15,089 nucleotides of DNA from Bacillota bacterium (GCA_021821225.1 JAKACR010000040.1:1-15089), one strand, 5' to 3'; positions 1 through 10,885 are shown, counted from the first letter of the stretch. Notes: a model not told the origin generated them from the letters alone. Made by a program: numbers and translations.

Positions 1-139
1 CCGGCGTGCCGTGCAGCGGCTTGAGGATGAACAGCGAGGCGTAGTTGCCGACGATGGTGAGGCCGACGATCGAAAAGACGCCGTTTTTGATGCTGACCTG
101 TTCATTGGACGCCACTTCTTCCGCCGTATAGGAAGGCAT
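1..139 (-). CDS. Probable multi-pass membrane transporter, MFS-like (N-terminal fragment)
   Basis: Partial gene that begins at ATG 139 and runs off the left edge after 46 codons. The translation starts MPSYTAEEVASNEQVSIKNG, followed by a long hydrophobic stretch (FSIVGLTIVGNYASLFIL) ending in KPLHGTP. A short polar N-terminus leading into a first membrane helix resembles the start of major facilitator superfamily proteins, but too little is present to be sure. The start at 139 is preferred because GGGAG lies 9 nt upstream. An in-frame ATG at 169 has no ribosome site. It lies 81 bp downstream of pyrE on the same strand, with no terminator hairpin between them. It also has its own extended -10 promoter, so it may be co-transcribed with the pyr operon, independently expressed, or both. 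Its substrate cannot be told from this fragment. Confidence 0.55.
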   Translation of the reverse strand, partial: MPSYTAEEVASNEQVSIKNGVFSIVGLTIVGNYASLFILKPLHGTP

Positions 140-203
140 GCAGGGTTGCTCCCGGGATGGCACCGACATGGCGAACGCGCATTTGCCAAACGTCCGCGCT
201 GCG

Positions 204-212
204 ATTATATCA
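204..212 (-). promoter_or_regulatory. Extended -10 promoter for the transporter downstream of pyrE
   Basis: On the minus strand the gap after pyrE contains TGATATAAT, a TG-N-TATAAT extended -10 element with a perfect -10 hexamer at 209-204. No good -35 box is seen 17 bp upstream (TCGTTC), which is tolerated by extended -10 promoters. Transcription would start near 197, giving a leader of about 60 nt before the transporter ATG at 139. This suggests that the transporter can be expressed independently of PyrR attenuation. Confidence 0.55.
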
Positions 213-220
213 CGTCCGGT

Positions 221-913
221 TCAGGCGAACGACCAGGGATCCGCGACAAATTTTTTCAGCAATTCGATCTCGCGCGCACTGATCCGTCCGCTCTGTTCCG
301 CCGCGCGGATCACTGTAGAAAAATCCGTCAGGCACAGCAGTCGGACACCCGCCTCGGCCAGATTCTGCCTGGCGAAACTGAATCCATAACTGAAAATTGC
401 CGCGGCGACGCCCACCTCCACTCCCGCATCGCGCAGGGACTGGACAACGGAGAGCACGCTTTTGCCCGTGGAAACCGTGTCCTCGATGACGGCGACCCGC
501 TGACCGGGCAGCACCCTGCCCTCGACGCGGTTCTGCTTGCCATGCTCTTTCGCGCTGGAGCGCACGTACACCATCGGCAAGCCCAGGCGCTCGGCGACCC
601 ACGCGGCGTGCGCGATCCCGCCGGTGGCCGCGCCCGCAATACACTCGATCTCCGGGTGCTCCTCCGCCAGCAGACGCGCGAAGCCGTCTGCGATCTGCGT
701 TCGCACCGCGGGATGGGAAAGCGTGATGCGATTGTCCGTATACACGGGAGCACGCACGCCGGATGTCCACACGTACGGATTATTCGGACGCAGCGTGACC
801 GCCCCGATTCTGAGCAGGGCCATGGCGATCCGGTCGCTTGTCCCCGCTCTGTCCGCCACTGGCGGCCGTTCTCCCGTGGATGCGCGTTGTGCCGCGCGAT
901 CGTTCACGTTCAT
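221..913 (-). CDS. pyrE: Orotate phosphoribosyltransferase
   Basis: Transfers ribose 5-phosphate from PRPP to orotate to make OMP, the fifth step of UMP synthesis, in the cytoplasm. The 230-residue protein has the type I phosphoribosyltransferase PRPP-binding motif VAVIEDTVSTGKS at about residues 140-152. It also has the flexible catalytic loop with Lys and His (SAKEHGKQN) at about 120-128, and the conserved N-terminal region around RPNNPYVWTSGVRAPVYTDNR. It is about 15 residues longer at the N-terminus than B. subtilis PyrE. An internal Met31 would give a shorter form, but ATG 913 is preceded by GGAGGGG with a 7-nt spacer, so it is the best start. It is the last enzyme gene of the operon, 15 nt after pyrF. 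Family assignment is firm. Confidence 0.96.
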   Translation of the reverse strand: MNVNDRAAQRASTGERPPVADRAGTSDRIAMALLRIGAVTLRPNNPYVWTSGVRAPVYTDNRITLSHPAVRTQIADGFARLLAEEHPEIECIAGAATGGIAHAAWVAERLGLPMVYVRSSAKEHGKQNRVEGRVLPGQRVAVIEDTVSTGKSVLSVVQSLRDAGVEVGVAAAIFSYGFSFARQNLAEAGVRLLCLTDFSTVIRAAEQSGRISAREIELLKKFVADPWSFA

Positions 914-928
914 GCCTGGACCCCTCCA

Positions 929-1657
929 TCACTCACTGGAAATCACCGCGTCGATCTCAGACCATATCGCCCGCAAGGCGGCGTCCGGATCGGCCGCGCG
1001 CGTGACGGGCCGCCCCACCACCAGGTAGTCTGCTCCCGCCTGGACGGCGGCGCGGGGCGTGGCCATGCGCGCCTGGTCGCCCGCCTGTGCGCCGGTGGGC
1101 CGAATCCCGGGAACAAGCCGCGCCAGGCCGGGAAATGCGGCGCGCAGCACCGCCGCTTCGTCCGCCGAACACACGACCCCGTGCACCCCGGTCTGTTGCG
1201 CCAGCCCGGCCAGCCGCATGACATGCTCCACCATGGGCGCCGGGCAGAATCCGATCGCCGCCAGGTCGTCGTCGCGCAGGCTGGTGAGTGCCGTAACCGC
1301 CAGCGCACACGCGGATTCATTCACTTCTTCCGCCGCCTCCACGGCGGCGCGCAGCGTCGCCGCGCCGCCCATCGCATGCACGGTGAAAAGGTCCACCCCG
1401 AGCCGGGCCGCCTGGCGCGCCGCCGCGCCGACCGTATTGGGAATATCGCAAAACTTCAAATCCAGAAATACGTGCTTGCCGAGTCCCACCAGTTCTTCGA
1501 CAAGCGGTCCGCCCGCCGCCAGGTACAGTTCCAGCCCCACCTTGTAGTGCGTCGCGCGCCCGCCGAGCGCCCGGACGAGCCGGAGCGCGTCATCCCGTGT
1601 CGGCACGTCAAGCGCCACGTACACCGGCGGTCTGACCGCGCGAACTTCTCTGTCCAT
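929..1657 (-). CDS. pyrF: Orotidine 5'-phosphate decarboxylase
   Basis: Decarboxylates OMP to UMP, the last step of the pathway. From ATG 1657 the protein has 242 residues, normal for the bacterial group. Catalytic features are visible: Asp17 in VALDVP, Lys39 in HYKVGLELY, and the DLKFCDIPNT motif at 66-75 with Lys68 and Asp71. The phosphate-binding segments VPGIRPTG and YLVVGRPVTRAADP are near the C-terminus. The second variable position of the catalytic motif is Cys70 where relatives such as B. subtilis have His; the invariant D-x-K-x-x-D-I residues are intact. The reading frame is open 30 codons further upstream, but that extension lies inside pyrD. ATG 1657 shares one base with the pyrD TGA and has AAAGGAG 11 nt upstream. 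Translational coupling to pyrD is likely. Confidence 0.96.
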   Translation of the reverse strand: MDREVRAVRPPVYVALDVPTRDDALRLVRALGGRATHYKVGLELYLAAGGPLVEELVGLGKHVFLDLKFCDIPNTVGAAARQAARLGVDLFTVHAMGGAATLRAAVEAAEEVNESACALAVTALTSLRDDDLAAIGFCPAPMVEHVMRLAGLAQQTGVHGVVCSADEAAVLRAAFPGLARLVPGIRPTGAQAGDQARMATPRAAVQAGADYLVVGRPVTRAADPDAALRAIWSEIDAVISSE

Positions 1658-2616
1658 CAGACGGCACACTCCTTTCGCCTGCGTTGCGCCGCGGGATTGG
1701 CCGCCGCGATCACGTCCGCAACCCGCTTCACACCGTTTTGCGCGCACCAGTCACGCACTTCCCCGATGATCCGCGGGCAAGCGAACGGGTCCGTAAAATT
1801 GGCCGTCCCCACCTGCACCGCGTCAGCGCCCGCCTGCAGGAATTCAATGACATCCCGCCCGCTTGTGATACCGCCGATGCCGATGACGGGGATGTGGACC
1901 CGTGCGGCCACCTCGTACACCATCCGGACGGCGACAGGCCGGATGGCCGGGCCCGACAGCCCTCCCGTGCCATTGGCCAGGATCGGCTGACGCCGATCGA
2001 TGTCGATGCGCATGCCGATCAGCGTGTTGATCAGCGACAGGGCGTCCGCTCCAGCCTGCGCGCACGCCTCCGCCATTTCGCCGATATCGCTGACATTTGG
2101 CGACAGTTTGACGATGACGGGCTGGCGCGCAGCTTGCTTGACCTCCTTCACCACGGACGCCGCCATCACCTTGTCTGTGCCGAACTGGATACCGCCGCAC
2201 TTGACGTTGGGACAGGAGATGTTCAGTTCGATTGCGGTCACCTGTGGACTGTCGGCCAGTCGGCGGACGACCTCCACGTAGTCTGCGATCTCCGTTCCGG
2301 CGATATTGACGATCACCGGCAGATTCTCATACTGTGCCAGATGGGGCAGTTCCTCCTGCAACACGCGATTTACACCGGGGTTTTGCAATCCGATCGCATT
2401 GAGCATCCCGGCCGGCGTCTCGGCCACGCGCGGCGCGGGATTGCCCATGCGCTCCGTGAGCGTCGTCGCCTTCACCACAATCGCGCCAAGCAGCCCCAGA
2501 TCGTAGAAGCGGACCATCTCATGCCCGAAGGAAAAGCAGCCGGAAGCCGGCATGACGGGATTTTTCAGTGTCAGGTCGAGCAGTTTCACGCGCAGGTCCA
2601 CCTCGTCTTGCGTCAC
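1657..2616 (-). CDS. pyrD: Dihydroorotate dehydrogenase, class 1B, catalytic subunit
   Basis: Oxidises dihydroorotate to orotate with FMN and passes electrons to PyrK and on to NAD+. The 319-residue protein carries the class 1 active-site cysteine in [12 protein letters not shown] (Cys135), FMN/substrate lysines in VVKATTLT (Lys49) and VIVKLSPN (Lys170), and the C-terminal phosphate-binding stretches IGIGGITSG and [10 protein letters not shown] Cys rather than Ser base, together with the adjacent pyrK, marks it as the cytosolic class 1B enzyme, not the quinone-dependent class 2. A much longer open frame extends upstream (to 3132) through pyrK and is an artefact. GTG 2616 has GGAGGTGG followed by a 7-nt spacer and overlaps the pyrK stop in the 4-base junction GTGA. 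The short Arg/Lys-rich tail (QRRRKECAV) has no assigned role. Confidence 0.97.
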   Translation of the reverse strand: MTQDEVDLRVKLLDLTLKNPVMPASGCFSFGHEMVRFYDLGLLGAIVVKATTLTERMGNPAPRVAETPAGMLNAIGLQNPGVNRVLQEELPHLAQYENLPVIVNIAGTEIADYVEVVRRLADSPQVTAIELNISCPNVKCGGIQFGTDKVMAASVVKEVKQAARQPVIVKLSPNVSDIGEMAEACAQAGADALSLINTLIGMRIDIDRRQPILANGTGGLSGPAIRPVAVRMVYEVAARVHIPVIGIGGITSGRDVIEFLQAGADAVQVGTANFTDPFACPRIIGEVRDWCAQNGVKRVADVIAAANPAAQRRRKECAV

Positions 2617-3333
2617 GGGAAAACCACCTCCTCCGCGGGAAATACCGGGCCGTCCCGGCACGTCTTCAGGTTGTGCACGCGATTGTCGCGCAAAATGGGG
2701 TGCACACAACCGACGCAGACGCCAAAACCGCAGCCCATGCGCTCTTCCAGCGACAGATAGCCGGGCACGCGCAGTTGTGTCATTGCCCGCTGCACCGCGC
2801 GCAGCATGGGAGTGGGACCGCAGGCGTAGTAGCGGTCGACCCCCGCCGCCCATTCCGACGTGAGCAATCCGGTGACAAGGCCCTTGTTCCCCAGCGAGCC
2901 GTCGTCCGTTGCCACCCGCAGCTCGCCGCAAGACGCGAGATCGTCGAGCAGAATCGCCTGCGCGCGCGTCTGAAAGCCGACCGCAGAAACCACGTCCGTA
3001 CCCTGCCCGGCAAGGCGGCGCGCCAGTTCGACGAGCGGCGGGACGCCGACGCCCCCGCCGACAAGCAGTGCGCGCCGGTCCCCTGCATGCAACGTAAACC
3101 CCGTTCCGAGCGGTCCGAGGACATCCAGCCAATCACCCGCGCCGCGTCTGGCGAGCCTTGCCGTTCCCTCCCCCTGCACCCGGTAAACGACCGTGACGCT
3201 CCCGCCTGCGCGATCAACTCGGCAGACCGAAAGCGGCCTGCGCAGGAGAAAATCGAACGAATCGCTCACCCGAATGTGGACGAACTGACCGGGCGAAGCG
3301 ACGGCGGCGCCTGTGGGATCCAGGAACCGAAGC

Positions 3334-6568
<3,235 letters not shown>

Positions 6569-6585
<17 letters not shown>

Positions 6586-7666
6586 GGTCCCGCCCCCTCT
6601 CCCACTGGTCGATCAGATCCATAAAATCGTCAAACAGATAATCACTGTCGTCGGGACCCGGCCGCGCCTCCGGATGGTACTGCACCGAGAAGGCGGGCGC
6701 CAAGCGATGGCGCACACCCTCCACCGTCCCGTCGTTCTGGTTGATGTGTGTCAGTTCCAGTTCTGTTCCGGCAAGCGACGCCTCGGTCACCACATAGCCG
6801 TGATTCTGCGAGGACATGCAGACGCGGTTTGTGCGCAGGTCTTTTACAGGGTGGTTGACCCCGCGGTGGCCGAAGCGCAGTTTCTCTGTCTTCGCCCCGC
6901 AGGCGAGGGAAAGCACCTGATGCCCCATGCAGATGCCGAACACCGGCACGCGCCCGATCAGACACCGGACCGTATCCACAATCTCCGGCAGATCCGCCGG
7001 ATCCCCTGGACCGTTTGACATCATGACTCCTTGCGGGCGCCACGCCATGATCTCGTCGGCCGCGCTGCAGGCGGGCAGCACCGTCACGTTGCAGCCGCGC
7101 GCGCGCAGACTGCGCAGGGTGCCCGTTTTCAATCCGAAGTCAAGCAGCGCGATGCGCCTGCCCTCTCCGGGCATGGTGTACGGCGCGGGCGCCGTCACGC
7201 GCGCGACCTGGTCGCGCGGAAGGTTCCACGCGCGCAGTTCCGTCAGCAGATCGGCTTCCGGCCGGCCGTCTGTGGTGATCACCGCGCGCAGCGTTCCGTG
7301 TGTGCGTAAAAGGCGGGTCAACATCCGCGTGTCGATCCCGGCCATTCCGATCACGTCCTGCCTGCGCAAAAAATCGTCCAGGCTGAACTGGTTGCGATGA
7401 TGATTGGGCAATCGCGCCGCCTCCCGGACGACGAAACCGAGCACATGGGAGCGGGTCGACTCCACATCTTCCGCATTGCACCCATAATTGCCGATGAGCG
7501 GATAGGTCATGGCGACAATCTGGCCGCAGTACGACGGGTCCGTCAGCACTTCCTGATACCCGGTCATGCCAGTATTGAACACGATCTCGCCGAATCGCTC
7601 ACCTTTTGCGCCGAAGTGTTCGCCGACAAAAAGCGTCCCGTCTTCCAACAACAAGCGAACGCGCAC
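6569..7666 (-). CDS. carA: Carbamoyl-phosphate synthase, small (glutaminase) subunit
   Basis: Hydrolyses glutamine and channels ammonia to CarB. The 365-residue protein has the N-terminal CarA domain ([32 protein letters not shown]) and a class I glutamine amidotransferase domain from about residue 172. The nucleophile is Cys246 in FGICMGHQ, with His331 and Glu333 in QYHPEA. The usual Leu after the nucleophile is Met here, a mild change. An upstream TTG at 7690 keeps the frame open. GTG 7666 is preferred: it gives an N-terminus ([11 protein letters not shown]) like B. subtilis CarA, and AGGGGGG lies 9 nt upstream. GTG 7672 is a second possibility but is only 3 nt from the ribosome site. It starts 39 nt after pyrC and overlaps carB by 17 bp, which suggests coupled synthesis of the two subunits. 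Confidence 0.97.
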
Positions 7667-7705
7667 GCTCACACACCCCCCTTTGCGCAAAATTCCATTC
7701 CCGGT

Positions 7706-8983
7706 TCATAGCGTGTCATGCACGATACGGCCCGCGTGCACGGTCAGGACGGGCCAACCATAGAGGCGCCGGCCCGCAAACGGCGTCACCCTGCCCTTGG
7801 AGAAAAAATCGTCCGGCTGGACCGCGCGCTCCACAAACGGATCGATCACCGCGATGTCGGCCCGCGCGCCGACCGCGATGAGGCCTCCCGCCAGCCCGAA
7901 AATACGGGCAGGCAAGAGTGACATGCGGGCGACCAGTTCATGCACAGGCCAGACGCCGCTGTGGACGAACGCCGTGAACATCGCCGGCAGGCTGATCTCA
8001 AGGCCGCTGAAACCAAACGACGCCTCCGGCAGCGGGCGAGCCTTTTCGTCGGCCGCGTGCGGCGCGTGATCTGTCGCGATGATGTCGAGCGTCCCGTCGA
8101 GCAGCCCCCGCACGCACGCCTCGCGGTCCGGTTCGGCGCGCAGCGGCGGATTCACCTTGGCGTGGCCGCCGTGCGTGCGCAGCAGCCCGTCGTTTAACAG
8201 CAGATGGTGCGGCGCCACTTCCGCCGTCGCGCGGACGCCAAGGCGCTTGCCAGCGCGGATGGCCTCCACGGCCGCGGCCGGACTGACGTGGCAGAAGTGC
8301 ACATGCGATCCTGTCGCCGCCGCGAGCACGATGTCCCGCGCGACCATCACCGCCTCCGCTTCCGGAGGAATGCCCGGCAATCCGAGTTCACGCGCGATGT
8401 CCCCGGCGTGCACACACCCGCTGGCGGAAAGCGATTCATCCTCAGCGTGCACCGCGACGGGAACGCCAAGCCGGGAGGCGGAAAGAAGCGCCTCGCGCAT
8501 CATCGCCGCCGATTGCACGCCGCGCCCGTCGTCCGAGAAGGCCACGGCGCCCGCGGCGCAAAGCGCAGGAAAATCAGTCAGTCGCTCTCCACGCGACCCC
8601 TCCGTCACAGCCGCGATCGGATGAACCGTGGCGTGGCCGCAGCGCGCCGCCTCCTCCCGGATCCAGCGGACGGTGTCCACACTGTCCGTCACGGGCAGCG
8701 TGTTCGGCATGCAGCAGACCTGCGTGAAACCGCCCGCCGCCGCCGCCCGGGTGCCGCTCTCGATCGTCTCCTTGTACCCGAACCCCGGTTCCCGCAGATG
8801 TACGTGCACATCGATCAGACCCGGCGCCACAAACAGGTCCGCGACATTGCGCACCTCATGTCCGGATGCAGACAATCTGTCGCCGACAGCCGCGATGTAA
8901 CCGTCCTCCACCAGCACATCCGCCCGCGCGATGCGTTTCCCCACAGGGTCCACCAGCAGTCCGCCTTGCAACAAAAGCCCCAT
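7706..8983 (-). CDS. pyrC: Dihydroorotase (class I, zinc amidohydrolase)
   Basis: Cyclises N-carbamoyl-L-aspartate to dihydroorotate, the third pathway step. The 425-residue protein is the long class I form. Metal and active-site residues are visible: His60 and His62 in DVHVHLREPG (with Arg64 for substrate), Asp151/Asp152 in FSDDG, His179 in VHAEDES, His232 in HFCHVS, and Asp305 in ATDHAPH. The open frame extends 49 codons upstream of the family N-terminus, inside pyrB, and is rejected as coding. ATG 8983 has GGAGG with a 9-nt spacer and lies one base after the pyrB stop. In many bacteria class I dihydroorotase and aspartate transcarbamylase form a complex; adjacency here fits this but does not prove it. 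Confidence 0.97.
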   Translation of the reverse strand: MGLLLQGGLLVDPVGKRIARADVLVEDGYIAAVGDRLSASGHEVRNVADLFVAPGLIDVHVHLREPGFGYKETIESGTRAAAAGGFTQVCCMPNTLPVTDSVDTVRWIREEAARCGHATVHPIAAVTEGSRGERLTDFPALCAAGAVAFSDDGRGVQSAAMMREALLSASRLGVPVAVHAEDESLSASGCVHAGDIARELGLPGIPPEAEAVMVARDIVLAAATGSHVHFCHVSPAAAVEAIRAGKRLGVRATAEVAPHHLLLNDGLLRTHGGHAKVNPPLRAEPDREACVRGLLDGTLDIIATDHAPHAADEKARPLPEASFGFSGLEISLPAMFTAFVHSGVWPVHELVARMSLLPARIFGLAGGLIAVGARADIAVIDPFVERAVQPDDFFSKGRVTPFAGRRLYGWPVLTVHAGRIVHDTL

Positions 8984-8984
8984 C

Positions 8985-9941
8985 TCACCGCACCTCCGCA
9001 ATTCTTCCCTCGTGACCCCCCCTGCGCTCCGGTTGCAGGCTCTGTTCGAGTAACGCCATCCGGACGGGCACGCCGTAATGCGACTGGCGAAAATAGGCGG
9101 CCCTTGGGTCGTCGTCGACCTCCTGCGCAATCTCCCCGGCCCGCGGCAACGGATGCATCACGATGGCGTCCTTGCTCATGCAGGACAGGAGCGCGCGATC
9201 GACGATATAGCGGCCGCGCGCCTGTTCATAATCCTCCGGGGACGCGAAGCGTTCCTTCTGCACCCGCGTTTGGTAGAGCACGTCGGCCATCCGCGCGGCC
9301 TTGCCAAGATCCGCCTCCACTTCGACTGTAACGCCGTGCATCTCGGCGTATTGCCGCACGTCGCGCGGCAGCGGCGTAACGTCCGGCGCGACGCAGAGCA
9401 GACGGATACCGGGAAATTGGCTCAGCACGTACACAAGCGAGTGGACCGTGCGGCCGTACATCAGATCGCCCACAAGGGCCACGGTCAAATCCTGCACGCG
9501 CCCCACCTCCCGCCACACGGTGTAGAGATCAAGCAGCGCCTGCGTCGGATGCTCCCCCGCGCCGTCGCCCGCCGAAAGGACGGGGACGCGACTCACCCGC
9601 GCCGCGCGCGCGGCAGCGCCCACCTCGTAATGGCGCAGGACGATGACATCCGCGTAGCCCTCGACGACGCGGATCGTGTCTTCCAGGGTTTCTCCCTTGA
9701 TCGCCGAGGAGAACTCGCGCGCGTTCTCCGTGCTGATCACCTGCCCCCCCAGGCGCAGCATCGCCGTTTCAAACGAAAGCCGGGTCCGCGTCGAGGGCTC
9801 GAAAAACAGCGCCGCCATCACCCTGCCGCTGTGCGTGGCGACGCCGCCTCTGGCCAGCGCCTGCTGCATCCGCGCGGAAGCGGTCAGCAATTGCAGCAGG
9901 TCGTCCCTGTCAAACGCTTTTGCGCTGATGACGTGCTTCAT
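8985..9941 (-). CDS. pyrB: Aspartate carbamoyltransferase, catalytic chain
   Basis: Joins carbamoyl phosphate and aspartate to give N-carbamoyl-aspartate, the committed pathway step. The 318-residue protein shows FFEPSTRTRLSFE (46-58) for carbamoyl phosphate binding, Lys82 in the IKGET loop, HPTQALLDLYT (131-141), the second-domain arginines in GDLMYGRTVHSL (Arg164) and QTRVQKER (Arg226), and HPLPR (263-267). It is slightly longer than B. subtilis PyrB because of a polar tail after about residue 302. No regulatory pyrI gene is present, as expected in Bacilli where the catalytic trimer acts alone. ATG 9941 overlaps the pyrR TGA in the 4-base junction ATGA. AAGGAGGG lies upstream, and the bases between it and the start can form a small GGGCG/CGCCC hairpin. 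Confidence 0.97.
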   Translation of the reverse strand: MKHVISAKAFDRDDLLQLLTASARMQQALARGGVATHSGRVMAALFFEPSTRTRLSFETAMLRLGGQVISTENAREFSSAIKGETLEDTIRVVEGYADVIVLRHYEVGAAARAARVSRVPVLSAGDGAGEHPTQALLDLYTVWREVGRVQDLTVALVGDLMYGRTVHSLVYVLSQFPGIRLLCVAPDVTPLPRDVRQYAEMHGVTVEVEADLGKAARMADVLYQTRVQKERFASPEDYEQARGRYIVDRALLSCMSKDAIVMHPLPRAGEIAQEVDDDPRAAYFRQSHYGVPVRMALLEQSLQPERRGGHEGRIAEVR

Positions 9942-10492
9942 GGGCGTTCGCCCTCCTTTTGCAGCAAAACGGCGTCTTCGCCGTCCACTTCGCGCAGTCT
10001 GACGCGTATTCTTTCCAATCGCGACGTGGGGATGTTCTTTCCCACGTAATCCGGGCGAATCGGCAATTCGCGGTGTCCGCGGTCGACCAGCACGGCAAGC
10101 TGGATGCGCGCCGGCCGCGCGGCGGTCGTGAGGGCGTCGAGCGCTGCGCGCACCGTCCGCCCCGTGTACAGCACGTCATCCACCAGCACAACCTGTTTGC
10201 CCGCAATTGCGCCCGCCAGTCCTGCATTCGGCGCGGGCGGCCCTGCACTTCGCACGCGATCGTCCCGAAACGGCGAGGCATCCAGGTCCACGCAGGGAAC
10301 GGCGTGCCCTTCCATTTGGCGGATGCGCTCGGCAAGCCGCTTCGCGAGATGCCAGCCGCGCGTTTTCACCCCGACGATCGCGACATCGTCAATGCCCGCG
10401 GCGCGTTCGATAATCTCGTAAGCGATGCGCGACAGCGCGCGCCGCACTCCGTCCTGATCCAGCAGAACCACCGTCTGTCCCGCCTCCACCAC
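9938..10492 (-). CDS. pyrR: PyrR: pyr operon RNA-binding attenuator and uracil phosphoribosyltransferase
   Basis: Bifunctional regulator. With UMP or UTP bound it attaches to pyr mRNA and favours the leader terminator; it also has uracil phosphoribosyltransferase activity. The 184-residue protein has the PRPP-binding motif VVLVDDVLYTGRT (101-113), the N-terminal family pattern DGVRRALSRIAYEIIER and the conserved VDRGHRELPIRPDYVGKNIPTS region (137-158). The frame is open 40 codons further upstream (to 10612), but that stretch lies across the leader terminator and does not resemble PyrR. GTG 10492 is chosen because a perfect AGGAGG sits 8 nt upstream and the length then matches the family. A second GTG 21 nt downstream would also give a plausible N-terminus. 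It is the first gene of the operon and overlaps pyrB by 4 bp, leaving no room for pyrP. Confidence 0.95.
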   Translation of the reverse strand: MVEAGQTVVLLDQDGVRRALSRIAYEIIERAAGIDDVAIVGVKTRGWHLAKRLAERIRQMEGHAVPCVDLDASPFRDDRVRSAGPPAPNAGLAGAIAGKQVVLVDDVLYTGRTVRAALDALTTAARPARIQLAVLVDRGHRELPIRPDYVGKNIPTSRLERIRVRLREVDGEDAVLLQKEGERP

Positions 10493-10500
10493 ACCATGCG

Positions 10501-10506
10501 CCTCCT
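10501..10506 (-). promoter_or_regulatory. Ribosome binding site deciding the pyrR start
   Basis: AGGAGG on the minus strand, 8 nt before GTG 10492. This consensus site rules out the longer in-frame reading upstream and places the pyrR start downstream of the leader terminator. Confidence 0.8.
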
Positions 10507-10560
10507 GATCGGAGAATCTGTTGGCAATCCCGCGCCGCGCGAATCTTTCCGGCACACAAT

Positions 10561-10594
10561 AAAAGCCGCCTTCATCCCGGGGGAGAAAGGCAGC
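10561..10594 (-). terminator. pyr leader attenuator terminator
   Basis: On the minus strand GCTGCCTT (10594-10587) can pair with AAGGCGGC (10572-10565). The stem is 8 bp including one G-U, extendable by a further wobble, and is followed by TTTTATT. It lies about 125 nt downstream of the predicted transcription start and 70 nt ahead of the pyrR start, the expected place for a PyrR-dependent terminator. The alternative antiterminator would pair AAGGAAGC (10682-10675) with the terminator's own GCTGCCTT arm, with one A-G mismatch. That would also break the base of the PyrR-binding hairpin, so the structures are mutually exclusive. The intervening leader contains a 9-bp direct repeat GCGGCCTGT (10644-10636 and 10610-10602) of unknown meaning. 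Confidence 0.75.
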
Positions 10595-10678
10595 TTGGCA
10601 CACAGGCCGCACTCACAGACAGCCAGCCCATCGCAACAGGCCGCCACACTGATCGATACAGCCGAAAAGGTCCGCTTC

Positions 10679-10710
10679 CTTGCCAGTCTCACGGGACTTG
10701 CTTAAAGGAT
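10679..10710 (-). promoter_or_regulatory. PyrR-binding loop (anti-antiterminator) in the pyr leader
   Basis: The core AGTCCCGTGAGACT (10698-10685) matches the Bacillus PyrR recognition consensus ARUCCNGNGAGGYU at every fixed position but one. AGUC pairs with GACU and closes the hexaloop CCGUGA. The single departure replaces the usual U-G wobble by a U-A pair, so the fold is kept. A lower stem UCCUU/AAGGA with an asymmetric purine-rich internal loop between the two stems is also as expected. When PyrR-UMP stabilises this hairpin, the downstream terminator can form and operon expression falls. Confidence 0.83.
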
Positions 10711-10724
10711 CGACGATTTCTGAC

Positions 10725-10753
10725 ATCATAGCAGACCGTCGGCCGACGGTCAA
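10725..10753 (-). promoter_or_regulatory. Sigma-A promoter of the pyr operon
   Basis: Minus-strand TTGACC (-35, 10753-10748), a 17-bp spacer, and TATGAT (-10, 10730-10725). Each hexamer differs from consensus at one position and the spacing is ideal. Transcription should start near 10719-10717, just upstream of the PyrR-binding loop, giving a leader of about 225 nt before pyrR. Confidence 0.85.
10734..10751. repeat. Perfect 18-bp palindrome within the pyr promoter (candidate operator)
   Basis: GACCGTCGGCCGACGGTC is a perfect dyad with no central gap. It covers the last four bases of the -35 box and 14 of the 17 spacer bases. A protein dimer bound here would sit on the RNA polymerase site. 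PyrR attenuation acts on RNA and does not need such a site, so this suggests a second, DNA-level control. No regulator is identifiable from the window, and chance cannot be excluded in GC-rich DNA. Confidence 0.5.
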
Positions 10754-10830
10754 GCGACGACTGACAGCGGCACGGACGACGCTGCAGGCGCACCACGCCT
10801 GTGCCGTCTTGCGGACACGGCAGCATGCAG

Positions 10831-10859
10831 TTGTCGCGCCGGCATCTCCATGATTAAAT
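10831..10859 (+). promoter_or_regulatory. Possible promoter of the antiporter gene
   Basis: TTGTCG (10831-10836), a 17-bp spacer and TTAAAT (10854-10859), each 4 of 6 to the sigma-A consensus. The start point would fall near 10866, about 20 nt ahead of GTG 10886. Placement fits well but the hexamers are weak. The surrounding divergent gap (10754-10830) also holds short inverted repeats such as CAGGCG/CGCCTG around 10785-10801, with nothing else recognisable. Confidence 0.35.
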
Positions 10860-10885
10860 GGGATAGTAAAAGGGAGGCGAACACT

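Noticed and set aside
11..1990. 659-codon open frame on the plus strand
   Set aside because: It runs antisense through pyrE, pyrF and pyrD, is Arg/His-rich without any recognisable motif, and has no good ribosome site. It is a by-product of the GC-rich codon pattern of the real genes.
10493..10612. 40-codon N-terminal extension of PyrR
   Set aside because: The extension reads through the leader terminator and does not resemble PyrR, while GTG 10492 has a consensus AGGAGG 8 nt upstream.
10607..10624. Possible second PyrR loop (TGTCTGTGAGTGC) in the leader
   Set aside because: Only the central GNGAG part matches; the flanking stem bases do not fit the consensus and would not pair.
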